The notes under the pieces were generated by a model. That model was given only the letters and a program-made list of their open reading frames with translations. It was not told where the DNA came from and searched no databases. This document shows, piece after piece, positions 26,665 to 35,198 of a DNA stretch of 64,000 bases; the first letter of the stretch is position 1, and the number at the start of each line of letters is the position of its first letter. A program made the translations under genes and the position numbers. Location: NCBI RefSeq assembly GCF_003583365.1, contig NZ_QXED01000004.1:186001-250000 (forward strand), written 5' to 3'. This DNA comes from Fibrisoma montanum. GTDB taxonomy: Bacteria > Bacteroidota > Bacteroidia > Cytophagales > Spirosomataceae.

Positions 26665-27210
26665 ATGGCATCAAACATCAAGCTGGCTGAAGCACCTGAA
26701 AGCTACTCAGGTCCCGGTTTCCAGGCTACGTCATTCGATAAAATCATTGGTCTGGCCCGAGCCAATTCGCTCTGGCCTTTGCCGTTTGCTACCTCTTGCT
26801 GCGGCATTGAGTTTATGGCAACCATGGGCTCACACTACGACCTGGCCCGCTTTGGTTCTGAGCGACCAAGCTTCTCACCGCGTCAGGCTGATATGCTGCT
26901 GGTTGCCGGTACGATTGCCAAAAAGATGGGGCCTATCCTCAAGCAGGTGTATCTGCAGATGGCTGAGCCCCGCTGGGTAATCGCCATTGGGGCCTGTGCG
27001 TCGAGTGGCGGCATTTTTGATACGTACAGCGTGTTGCAGGGCATTGACCGTATCATTCCGGTTGATGTGTATGTGCCGGGGTGTCCTCCGCGTCCGGAGC
27101 AAATCCTGGAAGGCGTCATGCAGGTGCAGGAACTGGCCAAAAACGAGTCACTGCGCCGTCGTAATACAGAAGAGTATCAGAAATTATTGAATTCGTATAG
27201 CATACAATAG
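26665..27210 (+). CDS. nuoB: NADH-quinone oxidoreductase subunit B
   Basis: 181 aa. The ligands of the N2 [4Fe-4S] cluster are seen in ATSCCGIEFMATMGS (adjacent Cys pair), AIGACASSGGIFDTY and VPGCPPRPEQIL. It passes electrons to quinone at the junction of the two arms. A hairpin-forming 61-bp spacer separates it from nuoC. Confidence 0.97.
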   Translation: MASNIKLAEAPESYSGPGFQATSFDKIIGLARANSLWPLPFATSCCGIEFMATMGSHYDLARFGSERPSFSPRQADMLLVAGTIAKKMGPILKQVYLQMAEPRWVIAIGACASSGGIFDTYSVLQGIDRIIPVDVYVPGCPPRPEQILEGVMQVQELAKNESLRRRNTEEYQKLLNSYSIQ

Positions 27211-27262
27211 TTGACTGATTGAGTTGCTGGCTCGCTGGCAACTCAATTAGTCAATCAGTCAA
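27211..27262 (+). repeat. Inverted repeat in the nuoB-nuoC spacer
   Basis: TTGACTGATT (27211-27220) pairs with AATCAGTCAA (27253-27262), and GAGTTGC (27221-27227) with GCAACTC (27238-27244), leaving an 8-nt bulge: 17 bp in all. The bulge AATTAGTC repeats the words of the arms. No T-run follows. Confidence 0.75.
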
Positions 27263-27271
27263 CCACCCACT

Positions 27272-27772
27272 ATGCTTACAAACGAAGAAGTTGCACAAAC
27301 CATAATTCAGCAGTTTGGTGACGCCGTCAGTGACTTTGATGATCCGTTTGATTTACTGACCTTTTCGGTTACCCGCGAACAAATCATTCCGCTGATCCAG
27401 TACCTTAAAGAGCACCCTACGTATCAGATTGCTTTCCTGACTGATATCACGGCTGTGCATTATCCGGACTCACCCGGTCGTGAGCTTTGCGTAGTCTATC
27501 ACATGCATAGCTTCGTTAATAATTACCGGGTGCGGGTCAAAGTATATCTGCCGGCCGAAGACCCTCATATTCCGACCGCAACCAAGCAGCATCTCAGTGC
27601 CAACTGGATGGAACGTGAAACCTTTGACTTATTTGGCGTTATTTTCGACGGCCACCCTGACCTGCGACGTATCTTAAACATGGAGGAGATGGATTATCAC
27701 CCCATGCTCAAGCAGTATCCGCTCGAAGATGCTACCCGCGAAGATAAGATTGACGCCCTGTTTGGACGATGA
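27272..27772 (+). CDS. nuoC: NADH-quinone oxidoreductase subunit C
   Basis: 166 aa, the stand-alone 30-kDa subunit, not fused to NuoD as in E. coli. Signatures: FLTDITAVHYPD, LCVVYHMHSFVNNYRVRVKV, and the conserved ERETFDLFGVIFDGHPDLRRIL. It belongs to the peripheral arm. Confidence 0.94.
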   Translation: MLTNEEVAQTIIQQFGDAVSDFDDPFDLLTFSVTREQIIPLIQYLKEHPTYQIAFLTDITAVHYPDSPGRELCVVYHMHSFVNNYRVRVKVYLPAEDPHIPTATKQHLSANWMERETFDLFGVIFDGHPDLRRILNMEEMDYHPMLKQYPLEDATREDKIDALFGR

Positions 27773-27866
27773 CTATCTGGTGAACGAGCGAACGATTGAT
27801 TAAACGAATAGTTTATGTAGCGGGTTTATTCACTCTTCCGTTCTTTCACGCTTTCACTCTTTGATT

Positions 27867-29108
27867 ATGGTTTCTGACGAACTCGATATAGCAACCAAAA
27901 CGAACGTACCGGCCCGGAACGACGAAACGCCGGTGCAGTACGTGAATGAGCTTACTACGCTCAACCTCGGTCCAACGCACCCGGCTACGCACGGTATCTT
28001 TCAGAACATCCTGCAAATGGATGGCGAAAAAATCGTGTCGGGTGAGCAGACAATCGGCTACATACACCGGGCGTTCGAGAAAATTGCCGAGCGTCGGCCA
28101 TTCTACCAGATTACGACGCTGACCGACCGGATGAACTATTGTTCGTCGCCCATCAATAATATGGGCTGGCACATGACGGTCGAGAAGCTGCTGGGCATTG
28201 AAGTGCCGAAGCGGGCGCAATACATCCGGGTGATTATGATGGAGCTGGCCCGAATCGCCGACCACCTGATCTGTAACGGCATCCTGGGTGTGGATACCGG
28301 CGCATTCACCGGTTTTCTGTACCTGTTTGAGGAGCGCGAAAACATTTACGAAATCTACGAAGAAGTCTGCGGTGCCCGTTTGACCACGAACATGGGCCGG
28401 ATTGGTGGCATGGAGCGTGACCTGTCGCCCACGGCTATTCGCAAGATCAAAGAGTTTATTCAGCGCTACCCGAAAGTGTTGCGTGAATTCGAAAACCTCT
28501 TCAACCGGAACCGAATCTTTATGGACCGGACGGTAAACGTAGGTGGTATCTCGGCCGAAAGGGCGTTGAGCTACGGCTTCACGGGTCCGAACCTCCGGGC
28601 CGCAGGCGTTGATTACGACGTTCGGGTAATGAATCCGTACTCGTCATACGAGGAGTTTGAGTTTGACATTCCGGTTGGGCAGAGTGGCGATACGTACGAC
28701 CGGTTTATGGTTCGTAACGAAGAGATGTGGCAGAGTCTGCGCATCATTGAGCAGGCTATCAACAACCTGCCCGAAGGCCCTTACTACGCCGACGCTCCTC
28801 AGTACTACCTGCCACCGAAACAGGAAGTCTACAAAAACATGGAAGCGCTGATCTACCATTTCAAGATTGTGATGGGTGAGATCGACGCGCCGGTAGGCGA
28901 GGTGTACCACGCCGTCGAAGGCGGCAACGGTGAACTGGGCTTTTACCTGATCAGCGACGGTGGCCGTGCTCCGTACCGGCTGCACTTCCGTCGGCCATGC
29001 TTTATCTATTACCAGGCGTTTCCCGAAATGTGCGTCGGCTCAACGTTGTCCGATGCTATCGTGACAATGAGTAGCCTGAACGTGATTGCGGGTGAGCTGG
29101 ATGCATAA
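27867..29108 (+). CDS. nuoD: NADH-quinone oxidoreductase subunit D
   Basis: 413 aa from the ATG at 27867; a TTG two codons upstream is open but unlikely. The 49-kDa subunit signature LNLGPTHPATHGIFQNIL is near the start, followed by IGYIHRAFEKIAE, TDRMNYCSSPINNMGW and a C-terminus ending SDAIVTMSSLNVIAGELDA. It lines the quinone pocket with NuoB. The spacer after nuoC (27773-27866) is rich in GAAxGA-like words and partly self-complementary. Confidence 0.97.
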   Translation: MVSDELDIATKTNVPARNDETPVQYVNELTTLNLGPTHPATHGIFQNILQMDGEKIVSGEQTIGYIHRAFEKIAERRPFYQITTLTDRMNYCSSPINNMGWHMTVEKLLGIEVPKRAQYIRVIMMELARIADHLICNGILGVDTGAFTGFLYLFEERENIYEIYEEVCGARLTTNMGRIGGMERDLSPTAIRKIKEFIQRYPKVLREFENLFNRNRIFMDRTVNVGGISAERALSYGFTGPNLRAAGVDYDVRVMNPYSSYEEFEFDIPVGQSGDTYDRFMVRNEEMWQSLRIIEQAINNLPEGPYYADAPQYYLPPKQEVYKNMEALIYHFKIVMGEIDAPVGEVYHAVEGGNGELGFYLISDGGRAPYRLHFRRPCFIYYQAFPEMCVGSTLSDAIVTMSSLNVIAGELDA

Positions 29109-29120
29109 ACATAACGTGTT

Positions 29121-29564
29121 ATGAAGACGATAGACTGGCAAGAACTGGTGGCTACGTCTCACTTGGAAACAGTTGGAATGATACGCCAACTTGTTGACGA
29201 GCACGATTATGAGGAAGCTATTGAAGGATTGAACGAATTGTATGAAGCAATGGGTAGAGCTGAAAGGCTTGCTTTGAATAGCCAGCTTCGTCGGCTTATG
29301 GCTCATATATTGAAATGGAAATACCAACCCAATAAGCGTAGTACAAGTTGGGTTCGAAGTATTGTCAACGCTCGACAGGAGATTTACCAATTGCAGGAGT
29401 ACATGCCTTCGTTGACAAATGAGTATATTGAAAGTGTGTGGAAACGTAACTTCGACGCTGCAACTGAAGTAGCTAAAGCTGAAATGAATATATCTCGCAA
29501 GGATAAATTTGAACCGGCTGAAATGACTTGGTCTGAAGCTTTTGAAGACGAATACCTGCTGTAA
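29121..29564 (+). CDS. DUF29 family protein inserted in the nuo operon
   Basis: 147 aa. DWQELVATSHLETVGMIRQL, LNELYEAMGRAERLALNSQL, RRLMAHILKWKYQPNKRSTSW and NARQEIYQLQEYMPSL follow the DUF29 pattern (helical, with a conserved HxLKWxxQP block). The function of the family is unknown, although it is common in cyanobacteria. It starts 12 bp after nuoD and ends 1 bp before nuoE, so it is cotranscribed. By eye it is more A/T-rich than the nuo genes. It is not a complex I subunit, so acquisition by transfer is likely (inference). Confidence 0.8.
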   Translation: MKTIDWQELVATSHLETVGMIRQLVDEHDYEEAIEGLNELYEAMGRAERLALNSQLRRLMAHILKWKYQPNKRSTSWVRSIVNARQEIYQLQEYMPSLTNEYIESVWKRNFDAATEVAKAEMNISRKDKFEPAEMTWSEAFEDEYLL

Positions 29565-29565
29565 G

Positions 29566-30066
29566 ATGACAACGGAATCTAACAATACCATACAATTTAC
29601 GCCCGACCGGCTCGAAAAGGCAAAGGAGATTATCGCTCGCTACCCGGAAGGAAAACAGAAGTCGGCGTTGCTGCCTCTGTTGCACTTGCTGCAGGAACAG
29701 GAAGGCTGGACCAGCCCCGAAGGCATGGATTACATTGCTCAGATGCTGGATATTCAACCAATCGAGGTATATGAAGTGGCTACGTTCTATACAATGTACC
29801 ACATCAACCCGGTTGGTAAGCACGTCATTGAATACTGCCGTACGGGCCCTTGCTGCCTGATGGGTGGCGAAGACGTGTACGCTCACCTGAAGCAGCGGCT
29901 GGGTATCGATGCCGGACAAACGACCGTTGATGGTCGGTTTACACTAAAGGAAGTCGAGTGTCTGGCTGCCTGCGGTATGGGTCCCGTTTTCCAGATTCGG
30001 GAGAAATACTATATGAATTTGACCAACGAGCGCGTCGATGAAATCATTGATGAGTTGTCAAAGTAA
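29566..30066 (+). CDS. nuoE: NADH-quinone oxidoreductase subunit E
   Basis: 166 aa from the ATG at 29566, right after the DUF29 stop. The thioredoxin-like 24-kDa subunit binds the N1a [2Fe-2S] cluster through CRTGPCCLMGG and ECLAACGMGPVFQI. An N-terminal three-helix part (ALLPLLHLLQEQEGWTSPEG) precedes it. It is part of the NADH-oxidising module with NuoF. Confidence 0.95.
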   Translation: MTTESNNTIQFTPDRLEKAKEIIARYPEGKQKSALLPLLHLLQEQEGWTSPEGMDYIAQMLDIQPIEVYEVATFYTMYHINPVGKHVIEYCRTGPCCLMGGEDVYAHLKQRLGIDAGQTTVDGRFTLKEVECLAACGMGPVFQIREKYYMNLTNERVDEIIDELSK

Positions 30067-30081
30067 CCTGTACAAAAATCT

Positions 30082-31422
30082 ATGGCTACCAAGATATTAA
30101 CCGAACATATCAACGTCCCGGGCATCGAGACGTTCGATGTTTACCGGAAACAGGGCGGCTACACGGCCGTTGAAAAGGCGCTCAAGACCATGACGCCTGA
30201 AGAAGTGGTCGAAGAAGTAAAAAAATCGGGGGTTCGGGGCCGCGGTGGCGCCGGTTTTCCGATGGGCATGAAGTGGAGCTTCCTGGCAAAGCCCGAGGGT
30301 GTGCCCCGCTATCTCGTCTGCAATGCCGATGAGTCGGAGCCGGGTACGTTCAAAGACCACTACCTGATGAAAACTATCCCCCACCTGCTGATCGAGGGTA
30401 TGATTATCTCCTCGTACGCATTAGGGGCAAACAAGTCGTTTATCTACGTTCGGGGTGAGTTGATGTACGTCATCCACATTCTCGAAAAAGCTATTGAAGA
30501 GGCAAAAGCTAAAGGCTTTCTGGGTAAAAATATCCTGGGCACTGGCTACGACCTCGAACTGGTTGTTCAGCCGGGTGGTGGTGCTTACATCTGCGGAGAA
30601 GAAACAGCCTTGCTGGAGTCACTCGAAGGCAAGCGTGGTAATCCTCGTAACAAGCCGCCGTTCCCGGCCGTAAAAGGCTTATACCAGAGCCCAACGGTTG
30701 TCAACAACGTGGAGTCAATTGCCACTACGTCGTGGATTGTCAATCACGGTGGCGAAGCTTACGCAGCTATTGGGATCGGCCGCAGTACGGGTACGAAACT
30801 GATTTCTGCTTCAGGGCATATTAATAAGCCGGGGGTGTATGAAATCGAACTGGGTGTTCCGGTTGAAGATTTCATCTATGCCGACGAGTGGTGCGGTGGT
30901 ATCCGCCCGGGTCATAAGTTAAAGGCCGTAGTCGCCGGTGGTTCATCCGTACCTATTCTGCCAGCTAATCTGATTCTGAATCTGGCCAACGGTGAAAAGC
31001 GCCTGATGTCGTATGAATCGTTGTCGGACGGTGGGTTCCAGACGGGCACAATGCTCGGCTCAGGTGGTTTTATCGTAATGGACGAAACAACCTGTATTGT
31101 TCGCAATACGTGGAATTTTGCCCGTTTCTACCATCATGAATCATGTGGTCAGTGCAGCCCATGCCGCGAAGGAACCGGCTGGATGGAAAAAGTGCTGCAC
31201 CGCATTGAACACGGTCACGGTCATCGTCAGGACATTGATCTGCTCGTCGACGTAGCGAAAAAGATTGAAGGGAATACCATTTGCCCGCTCGGTGATGCGG
31301 CTGCGTGGCCCGTGGCCAGTGCCATCCGTCACTTCCGCGATGAGTTCGAGTGGCACATCACAAACCCACAGGAAGCGACTCAGCCGGGTGCCGTATACCG
31401 GGGTGAGATGGCGTTAGTATAA
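30082..31422 (+). CDS. nuoF: NADH-quinone oxidoreductase subunit F
   Basis: 446 aa. The FMN/NADH site shows GVRGRGGAGFPMGMKW and CNADESEPGTFKDHYLM; AYICGEETALLESLEG is also conserved. The N3 [4Fe-4S] ligands are in HESCGQCSPCREGTGWM plus NTICPLGDAAAWP. It takes the hydride from NADH. 15 bp separate it from nuoE and 14 bp from nuoG. Confidence 0.97.
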   Translation: MATKILTEHINVPGIETFDVYRKQGGYTAVEKALKTMTPEEVVEEVKKSGVRGRGGAGFPMGMKWSFLAKPEGVPRYLVCNADESEPGTFKDHYLMKTIPHLLIEGMIISSYALGANKSFIYVRGELMYVIHILEKAIEEAKAKGFLGKNILGTGYDLELVVQPGGGAYICGEETALLESLEGKRGNPRNKPPFPAVKGLYQSPTVVNNVESIATTSWIVNHGGEAYAAIGIGRSTGTKLISASGHINKPGVYEIELGVPVEDFIYADEWCGGIRPGHKLKAVVAGGSSVPILPANLILNLANGEKRLMSYESLSDGGFQTGTMLGSGGFIVMDETTCIVRNTWNFARFYHHESCGQCSPCREGTGWMEKVLHRIEHGHGHRQDIDLLVDVAKKIEGNTICPLGDAAAWPVASAIRHFRDEFEWHITNPQEATQPGAVYRGEMALV

Positions 31423-31436
31423 TCAAGAGATTAACT

Positions 31437-32513
31437 ATGGAAGATAATAAGCCGCAACTGTTCAAAGTCACCGTTGACGGAATTGAAGTCGAGGTGGAGC
31501 CGGGTACAACGATCCTGCAGGCTGCTCGTAAGATCGGTCCGGAAGTGGCCCCGCCGGCGATGTGCTACTACCAGCCGCTGAAAGGCAGCGGTGGGAAGTG
31601 CCGGGCCTGTCTGGTTCGGGTGGCGGCCGGGTCGGCAAAAGACCCTCGACCAATGCCTAAGCTGGTAGCATCGTGTATCACACCGGTGCAGGATGGTATG
31701 GTAGTCGAAAACACTACCAGTCAGCAGGTCATCGATGCCCGTAACGGAGTCGTTGAATTTCTGCTCATCAACCACCCGCTCGACTGCCCGGTTTGTGACC
31801 AGGCCGGTGAGTGCGATCTGCAAAATTTCGCCTTTGATCACGGCAAAGCAACTACACGTTACGAAGAAGATCGGCGTACGTTCGAGAAGCACGACATCGG
31901 TCCGTACATTCAGTTGCACATGACGCGCTGCATTCTGTGCTACCGGTGTGTATACACTGCCGATCAGATCACCAACAAGCGCGTGCACGGCGTATTAGGT
32001 CGTGGCGATGCCGCTGAGATTGGTACGTATATCGAAAAAGCTATTGACAACGATTTCTCCGGTAATGTAATCGATGTGTGTCCGGTCGGCGCGCTGACGG
32101 ACAAAACGTATCGGTTCAAGAATCGCGTATGGTTTACAAAGCCGGTCGATGCGCACCGCGATTGCCCTACCTGCTCGGGTAAGGTTACGCTGTGGTATCG
32201 CGGTGAAGAGGTAATCCGCGTGACAGCTCGCAAAAACGAGTGGAATGAGGTGACCGAGTTCATCTGTAATACCTGCCGCTTTGATACCAAGAAGACAAGC
32301 GACTGGGTGATTGAAGGACCGACCAAGGTCTCACGCAGCTCGGTCATTTCGGCAAATAAGTACCGCGCGGATACGATCAAGCCCGACTTTGGCAAGCGGT
32401 TAGCTGCGGCTACTTACAAGCCGATAGATGATAAACGGGATACGTCGCAACTGGACATTCAGCAACTGCCGCCGGAGCGTTTTGCAAAACTACCATCGGC
32501 AAACGAAAATTAG
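31437..32513 (+). CDS. nuoG: NADH-quinone oxidoreductase subunit G, short form
   Basis: 358 aa against roughly 800-900 in E. coli or Thermus. Kept: the [2Fe-2S] domain (CYYQPLKGSGGKCRACLVRV), the His-Cys cluster (HPLDCPVCDQAGEC), the N4 ligands (CILCYRC and VIDVCPVGAL), and a last pair of CxxC motifs (CPTC, CNTC) that open the molybdopterin-type domain. The rest of that domain is missing. There is no frameshift remnant downstream, so the short form looks native; I associate such short NuoG with Bacteroidota. Confidence 0.92.
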   Translation: MEDNKPQLFKVTVDGIEVEVEPGTTILQAARKIGPEVAPPAMCYYQPLKGSGGKCRACLVRVAAGSAKDPRPMPKLVASCITPVQDGMVVENTTSQQVIDARNGVVEFLLINHPLDCPVCDQAGECDLQNFAFDHGKATTRYEEDRRTFEKHDIGPYIQLHMTRCILCYRCVYTADQITNKRVHGVLGRGDAAEIGTYIEKAIDNDFSGNVIDVCPVGALTDKTYRFKNRVWFTKPVDAHRDCPTCSGKVTLWYRGEEVIRVTARKNEWNEVTEFICNTCRFDTKKTSDWVIEGPTKVSRSSVISANKYRADTIKPDFGKRLAAATYKPIDDKRDTSQLDIQQLPPERFAKLPSANEN

Positions 32514-32528
32514 ATTTTAGACATTGGC

Positions 32529-32562
32529 CGCTGCTTATCGGGTACAAGACCGGTAGGCAGCG
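32529..32562 (+). repeat. Hairpin in the nuoG-nuoH spacer
   Basis: CGCTGCTTATCGG (32529-32541) pairs with CCGGTAGGCAGCG (32550-32562) over 13 bp including two G-U pairs, with an 8-nt loop. Outer flanks (ATTGG and CCAAC) can extend it. No T-run follows. G-U pairs in place of Watson-Crick pairs suggest selection at the RNA level. Confidence 0.75.
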
Positions 32563-32587
32563 TTCATCATCCAACGTCCAAATAAAA

Positions 32588-33754
32588 ATGGATTTAACCG
32601 TATTACTCGTCAAAGGGCTCATTATCCTGGTAATTTTCGGGATAACCCTCCTGATTGCGACGTACTCAACATACGCTGAGCGCAAAGTAGCAGCGTTTCT
32701 TCAGGACCGTCTTGGTCCAAACCGGGCAGGTCCGTTTGGGTTATTACAACCGATCGCCGATGCGGGCAAAATGTTCTTTAAAGAAGATTTTATACCGGCG
32801 CAGGCCAGCAAATGGCTCTTCATCCTCGGCCCCTGTCTGGCCATGCTAACGGCTTTAATGTCGAGCGCTGTTATTCCGTTTGGCGATAGCATTCGATTGG
32901 CCTGGGATGGTACCAACTACGACATTCCGATGCAGGCTATTGAAATCAACATCGGAGTATTGTACATCTTCGGGGTAGTATCGCTGGGTGTGTACGGTAT
33001 TATGGTCGGTGGCTGGGCTTCAAACAACAAGTTCTCACTACTGGGCGCTATTCGTGCCGCATCGCAAAACATCAGTTATGAGATTGCGCTGGGACTGTCG
33101 CTGATCGCCATTCTGATGATGACCGGTTCGCTATCACTCCGGGCTATTGTCAACGAACAGGCGACGTTCTTTGAGTGGAACGTTTTCACGCAGCCGCTGG
33201 GTTTTATCATCTTCCTGACCTGCGCTTTTGCCGAGTGTAACCGGACGCCATTCGACTTACCCGAGTGTGAAACTGAACTCGTTGGCGGCTATCATACGGA
33301 GTACAGTTCGATGAAGCTGGGTTTCTACCTCTTCGCTGAATACATCAACATGTTTGTGTCGTCGGCGTTCATTTCGTCACTGTATTTTGGCGGTTATCAC
33401 TACCCGTTCATGAATGCTGTTCACGACGGGCTGACCGGTTCGCTGGGCGAGATCGCGGGACATAACATCGCAACCGCCATCGGCACGGTCGTTTTCTTCG
33501 CCAAGATTTTCTTCTTCATCTTCTTCTTCATGTGGGTGCGCTGGACTATCCCGCGGTTCCGGTATGATCAATTGATGAACCTGGGATGGAAGTCGTTGAT
33601 TCCACTGTCGATCTTAAACGTAGTTGTTACGGGAGCCGGTCTGCTGTATGACATTAAGTACACAACCTGGCTGATTGTCGTCGTGATGGTCGTATTAGCC
33701 CTTACGTCAAACGCCCGGGCGCCAAAATCGCAGGCAGCACCGCAACGAGCTTAA
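32588..33754 (+). CDS. nuoH: NADH-quinone oxidoreductase subunit H
   Basis: 388 aa with about eight to nine membrane helices. YAERKVAAFLQDRLGPNRAGPFGLLQPIADAGKMFFKED is the hallmark start. AECNRTPFDLPECETELVGGYHTEYSSMKLGFYLFAEY is the conserved acidic loop near the quinone channel. The C-terminal tail is Ala/Pro/Lys-rich. Confidence 0.97.
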   Translation: MDLTVLLVKGLIILVIFGITLLIATYSTYAERKVAAFLQDRLGPNRAGPFGLLQPIADAGKMFFKEDFIPAQASKWLFILGPCLAMLTALMSSAVIPFGDSIRLAWDGTNYDIPMQAIEINIGVLYIFGVVSLGVYGIMVGGWASNNKFSLLGAIRAASQNISYEIALGLSLIAILMMTGSLSLRAIVNEQATFFEWNVFTQPLGFIIFLTCAFAECNRTPFDLPECETELVGGYHTEYSSMKLGFYLFAEYINMFVSSAFISSLYFGGYHYPFMNAVHDGLTGSLGEIAGHNIATAIGTVVFFAKIFFFIFFFMWVRWTIPRFRYDQLMNLGWKSLIPLSILNVVVTGAGLLYDIKYTTWLIVVVMVVLALTSNARAPKSQAAPQRA

Positions 33755-33821
33755 TCATAGTCGGTTTATGAGTGTAGGTATGCCTAATTACCAAGAACTC
33801 TAAACCGTAAACGGAAAGAGT

Positions 33822-34385
33822 ATGCAACTAACAAATCGGTCAAAACAGGTCAGCAACAAAGAGATGACAATGGCGGAGAAGATGTACCTTCCGTCAATTG
33901 TACAGGGGCTGGCCATTACAATAAAGCACTTCTTCATGAAGAAGCCGACCATCCAGTACCCCGAAGTGAAGCGGTATCTGGGACCGGTTTTTCGTGGACA
34001 CCACGTGCTGAAACGCGATGAGCAGGGGCGCGAACGATGCACAGCCTGCGGACTTTGTGCGGTAGCCTGCCCGGCAGAAGCCATTTCGATGGTAGCCGCT
34101 GAGCGTAAGAAAGGCGAAGAGAACCTCTACCGGGAAGAGAAGTACGCAGCCGTTTATGAGATTAACATGCTGCGCTGCATCTTCTGTGGGTTGTGCGAAG
34201 AAGCCTGCCCAAAACAAGCCGTTTATCTCCGTCACGACCGTATGGTCCCCGTTTTTCTGGAGCGTGACGATATAGTTTACGGTAAAGATAAATTAGTTGA
34301 GCGGCTGGACGATCGCTACGTTCGTATGAACTCGGAAGTAAAGGCCACCCCAACGGAGCCAAGTTTAACTAAAGCTGCTACGTAG
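33822..34385 (+). CDS. nuoI: NADH-quinone oxidoreductase subunit I
   Basis: 187 aa. Two ferredoxin motifs, CTACGLCAVACPAEAI and CIFCGLCEEACPKQAV, bind clusters N6a and N6b. An amphipathic start (VQGLAITIKHFFMKKPTIQYP) anchors it to the membrane arm. The first ATG is at 33822; internal ATGs at residues 15 and 17 are alternatives. Confidence 0.95.
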   Translation: MQLTNRSKQVSNKEMTMAEKMYLPSIVQGLAITIKHFFMKKPTIQYPEVKRYLGPVFRGHHVLKRDEQGRERCTACGLCAVACPAEAISMVAAERKKGEENLYREEKYAAVYEINMLRCIFCGLCEEACPKQAVYLRHDRMVPVFLERDDIVYGKDKLVERLDDRYVRMNSEVKATPTEPSLTKAAT

Positions 34386-34446
34386 TAAGTCATAACTCTT
34401 AGCCACCAGATGTAAACGTCGTTTGGTGGCTATCGTTTTTTCCACC

Positions 34447-35001
34447 ATGAGCGAATTTCTAAATCAATTTAAGCAACTCACTGCAACTGGCTACCTCTTC
34501 TGGGTACTGGCTATTCTGGCATTGTTAAGTGCCGTCTGGGTCGTGACAGCACGCAACCCAATCCATAGCGTCCTGGCGTTAATCGCTACGTTCTTCTGCT
34601 TGTCCGGGCACTACATTCTGCTGAATGCCCAGTTTCTGGCGGCCGTCAACATCATTGTTTACGCGGGAGCTATCATGGTACTTTTCCTGTTTACCATCAT
34701 GTTCCTGAACCTGAGAAGGGAAGACGAAGAGTCGAAGACAAATCTGACCAAGATGGCTGCCGTTGTCGTAGGTGGGCTGCTAATGGTGATGCTCATTACC
34801 ATTTTCCGGGCAAAAAGTGCTCAGGTACCGACATTTAACCCTGTATCGTTTGACTCGCGTACGGGATTGGTTGAAAACCTGGGTAGCATCCTGTACAGCG
34901 ACTATATCCTACCTTTTGAACTAGCTTCGGTGTTGTTCCTGGTGGCGATGGTAGGCGCAGTAATGCTGGGCAAACGTGAAGCGGGCGACCGACATTTCTA
35001 G
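34447..35001 (+). CDS. nuoJ: NADH-quinone oxidoreductase subunit J
   Basis: 184 aa from the ATG at 34447 (a GTG eight codons upstream is also open). Five membrane helices; NPIHSVLALIATFFCLSG and AVNIIVYAGAIMVLFLFTIM are conserved NuoJ blocks, with the pi-bulge Tyr/Gly region. It is the last nuo gene here: a terminator follows and nuoK, L, M and N are absent from the window. Confidence 0.94.
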   Translation: MSEFLNQFKQLTATGYLFWVLAILALLSAVWVVTARNPIHSVLALIATFFCLSGHYILLNAQFLAAVNIIVYAGAIMVLFLFTIMFLNLRREDEESKTNLTKMAAVVVGGLLMVMLITIFRAKSAQVPTFNPVSFDSRTGLVENLGSILYSDYILPFELASVLFLVAMVGAVMLGKREAGDRHF

Positions 35002-35044
35002 CTGAAGATCCAGCCAGTTTAATTGATTTAGGTCTATTCCAGAT

Positions 35045-35076
35045 AAAAAGCCGCTCCCCTGAAAGAGCGGCTTTTT
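35045..35076 (+). terminator. Intrinsic terminator ending the nuo operon
   Basis: AAAAAGCCGCTC / GAGCGGCTTTTT, 12-bp stem, 8-nt loop, with GTTT after the T5. Confidence 0.92.
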
Positions 35077-35100
35077 GTTTAAATCAGATTCCTACGGAAA

Positions 35101-35118
35101 TAGTATGCGTGCATAATA
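35101..35118 (+). promoter_or_regulatory. Palindromic operator upstream of the thiolase gene
   Basis: TAGTATGCGTGCATAATA is a near-perfect 18-bp palindrome that shares TAGTATGC-nn-GCATA with two sites before the acyl-CoA dehydrogenase. It lies just upstream of the -7 box TATATTTG (35127-35134), over the expected -33 position, so a bound protein would block the promoter. Confidence 0.65.
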
Positions 35119-35126
35119 ATAATTGG

Positions 35127-35134
35127 TATATTTG
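35127..35134 (+). promoter_or_regulatory. -7 box of the thiolase promoter
   Basis: TATATTTG fits TAnnTTTG. The start codon is 65 bp downstream. Confidence 0.5.
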
Positions 35135-35198
35135 TAATTATTCCGCTGGATTTTTAGTTATCGTTATAGATTCCACTTAACCAGAAATCAACATTCGT

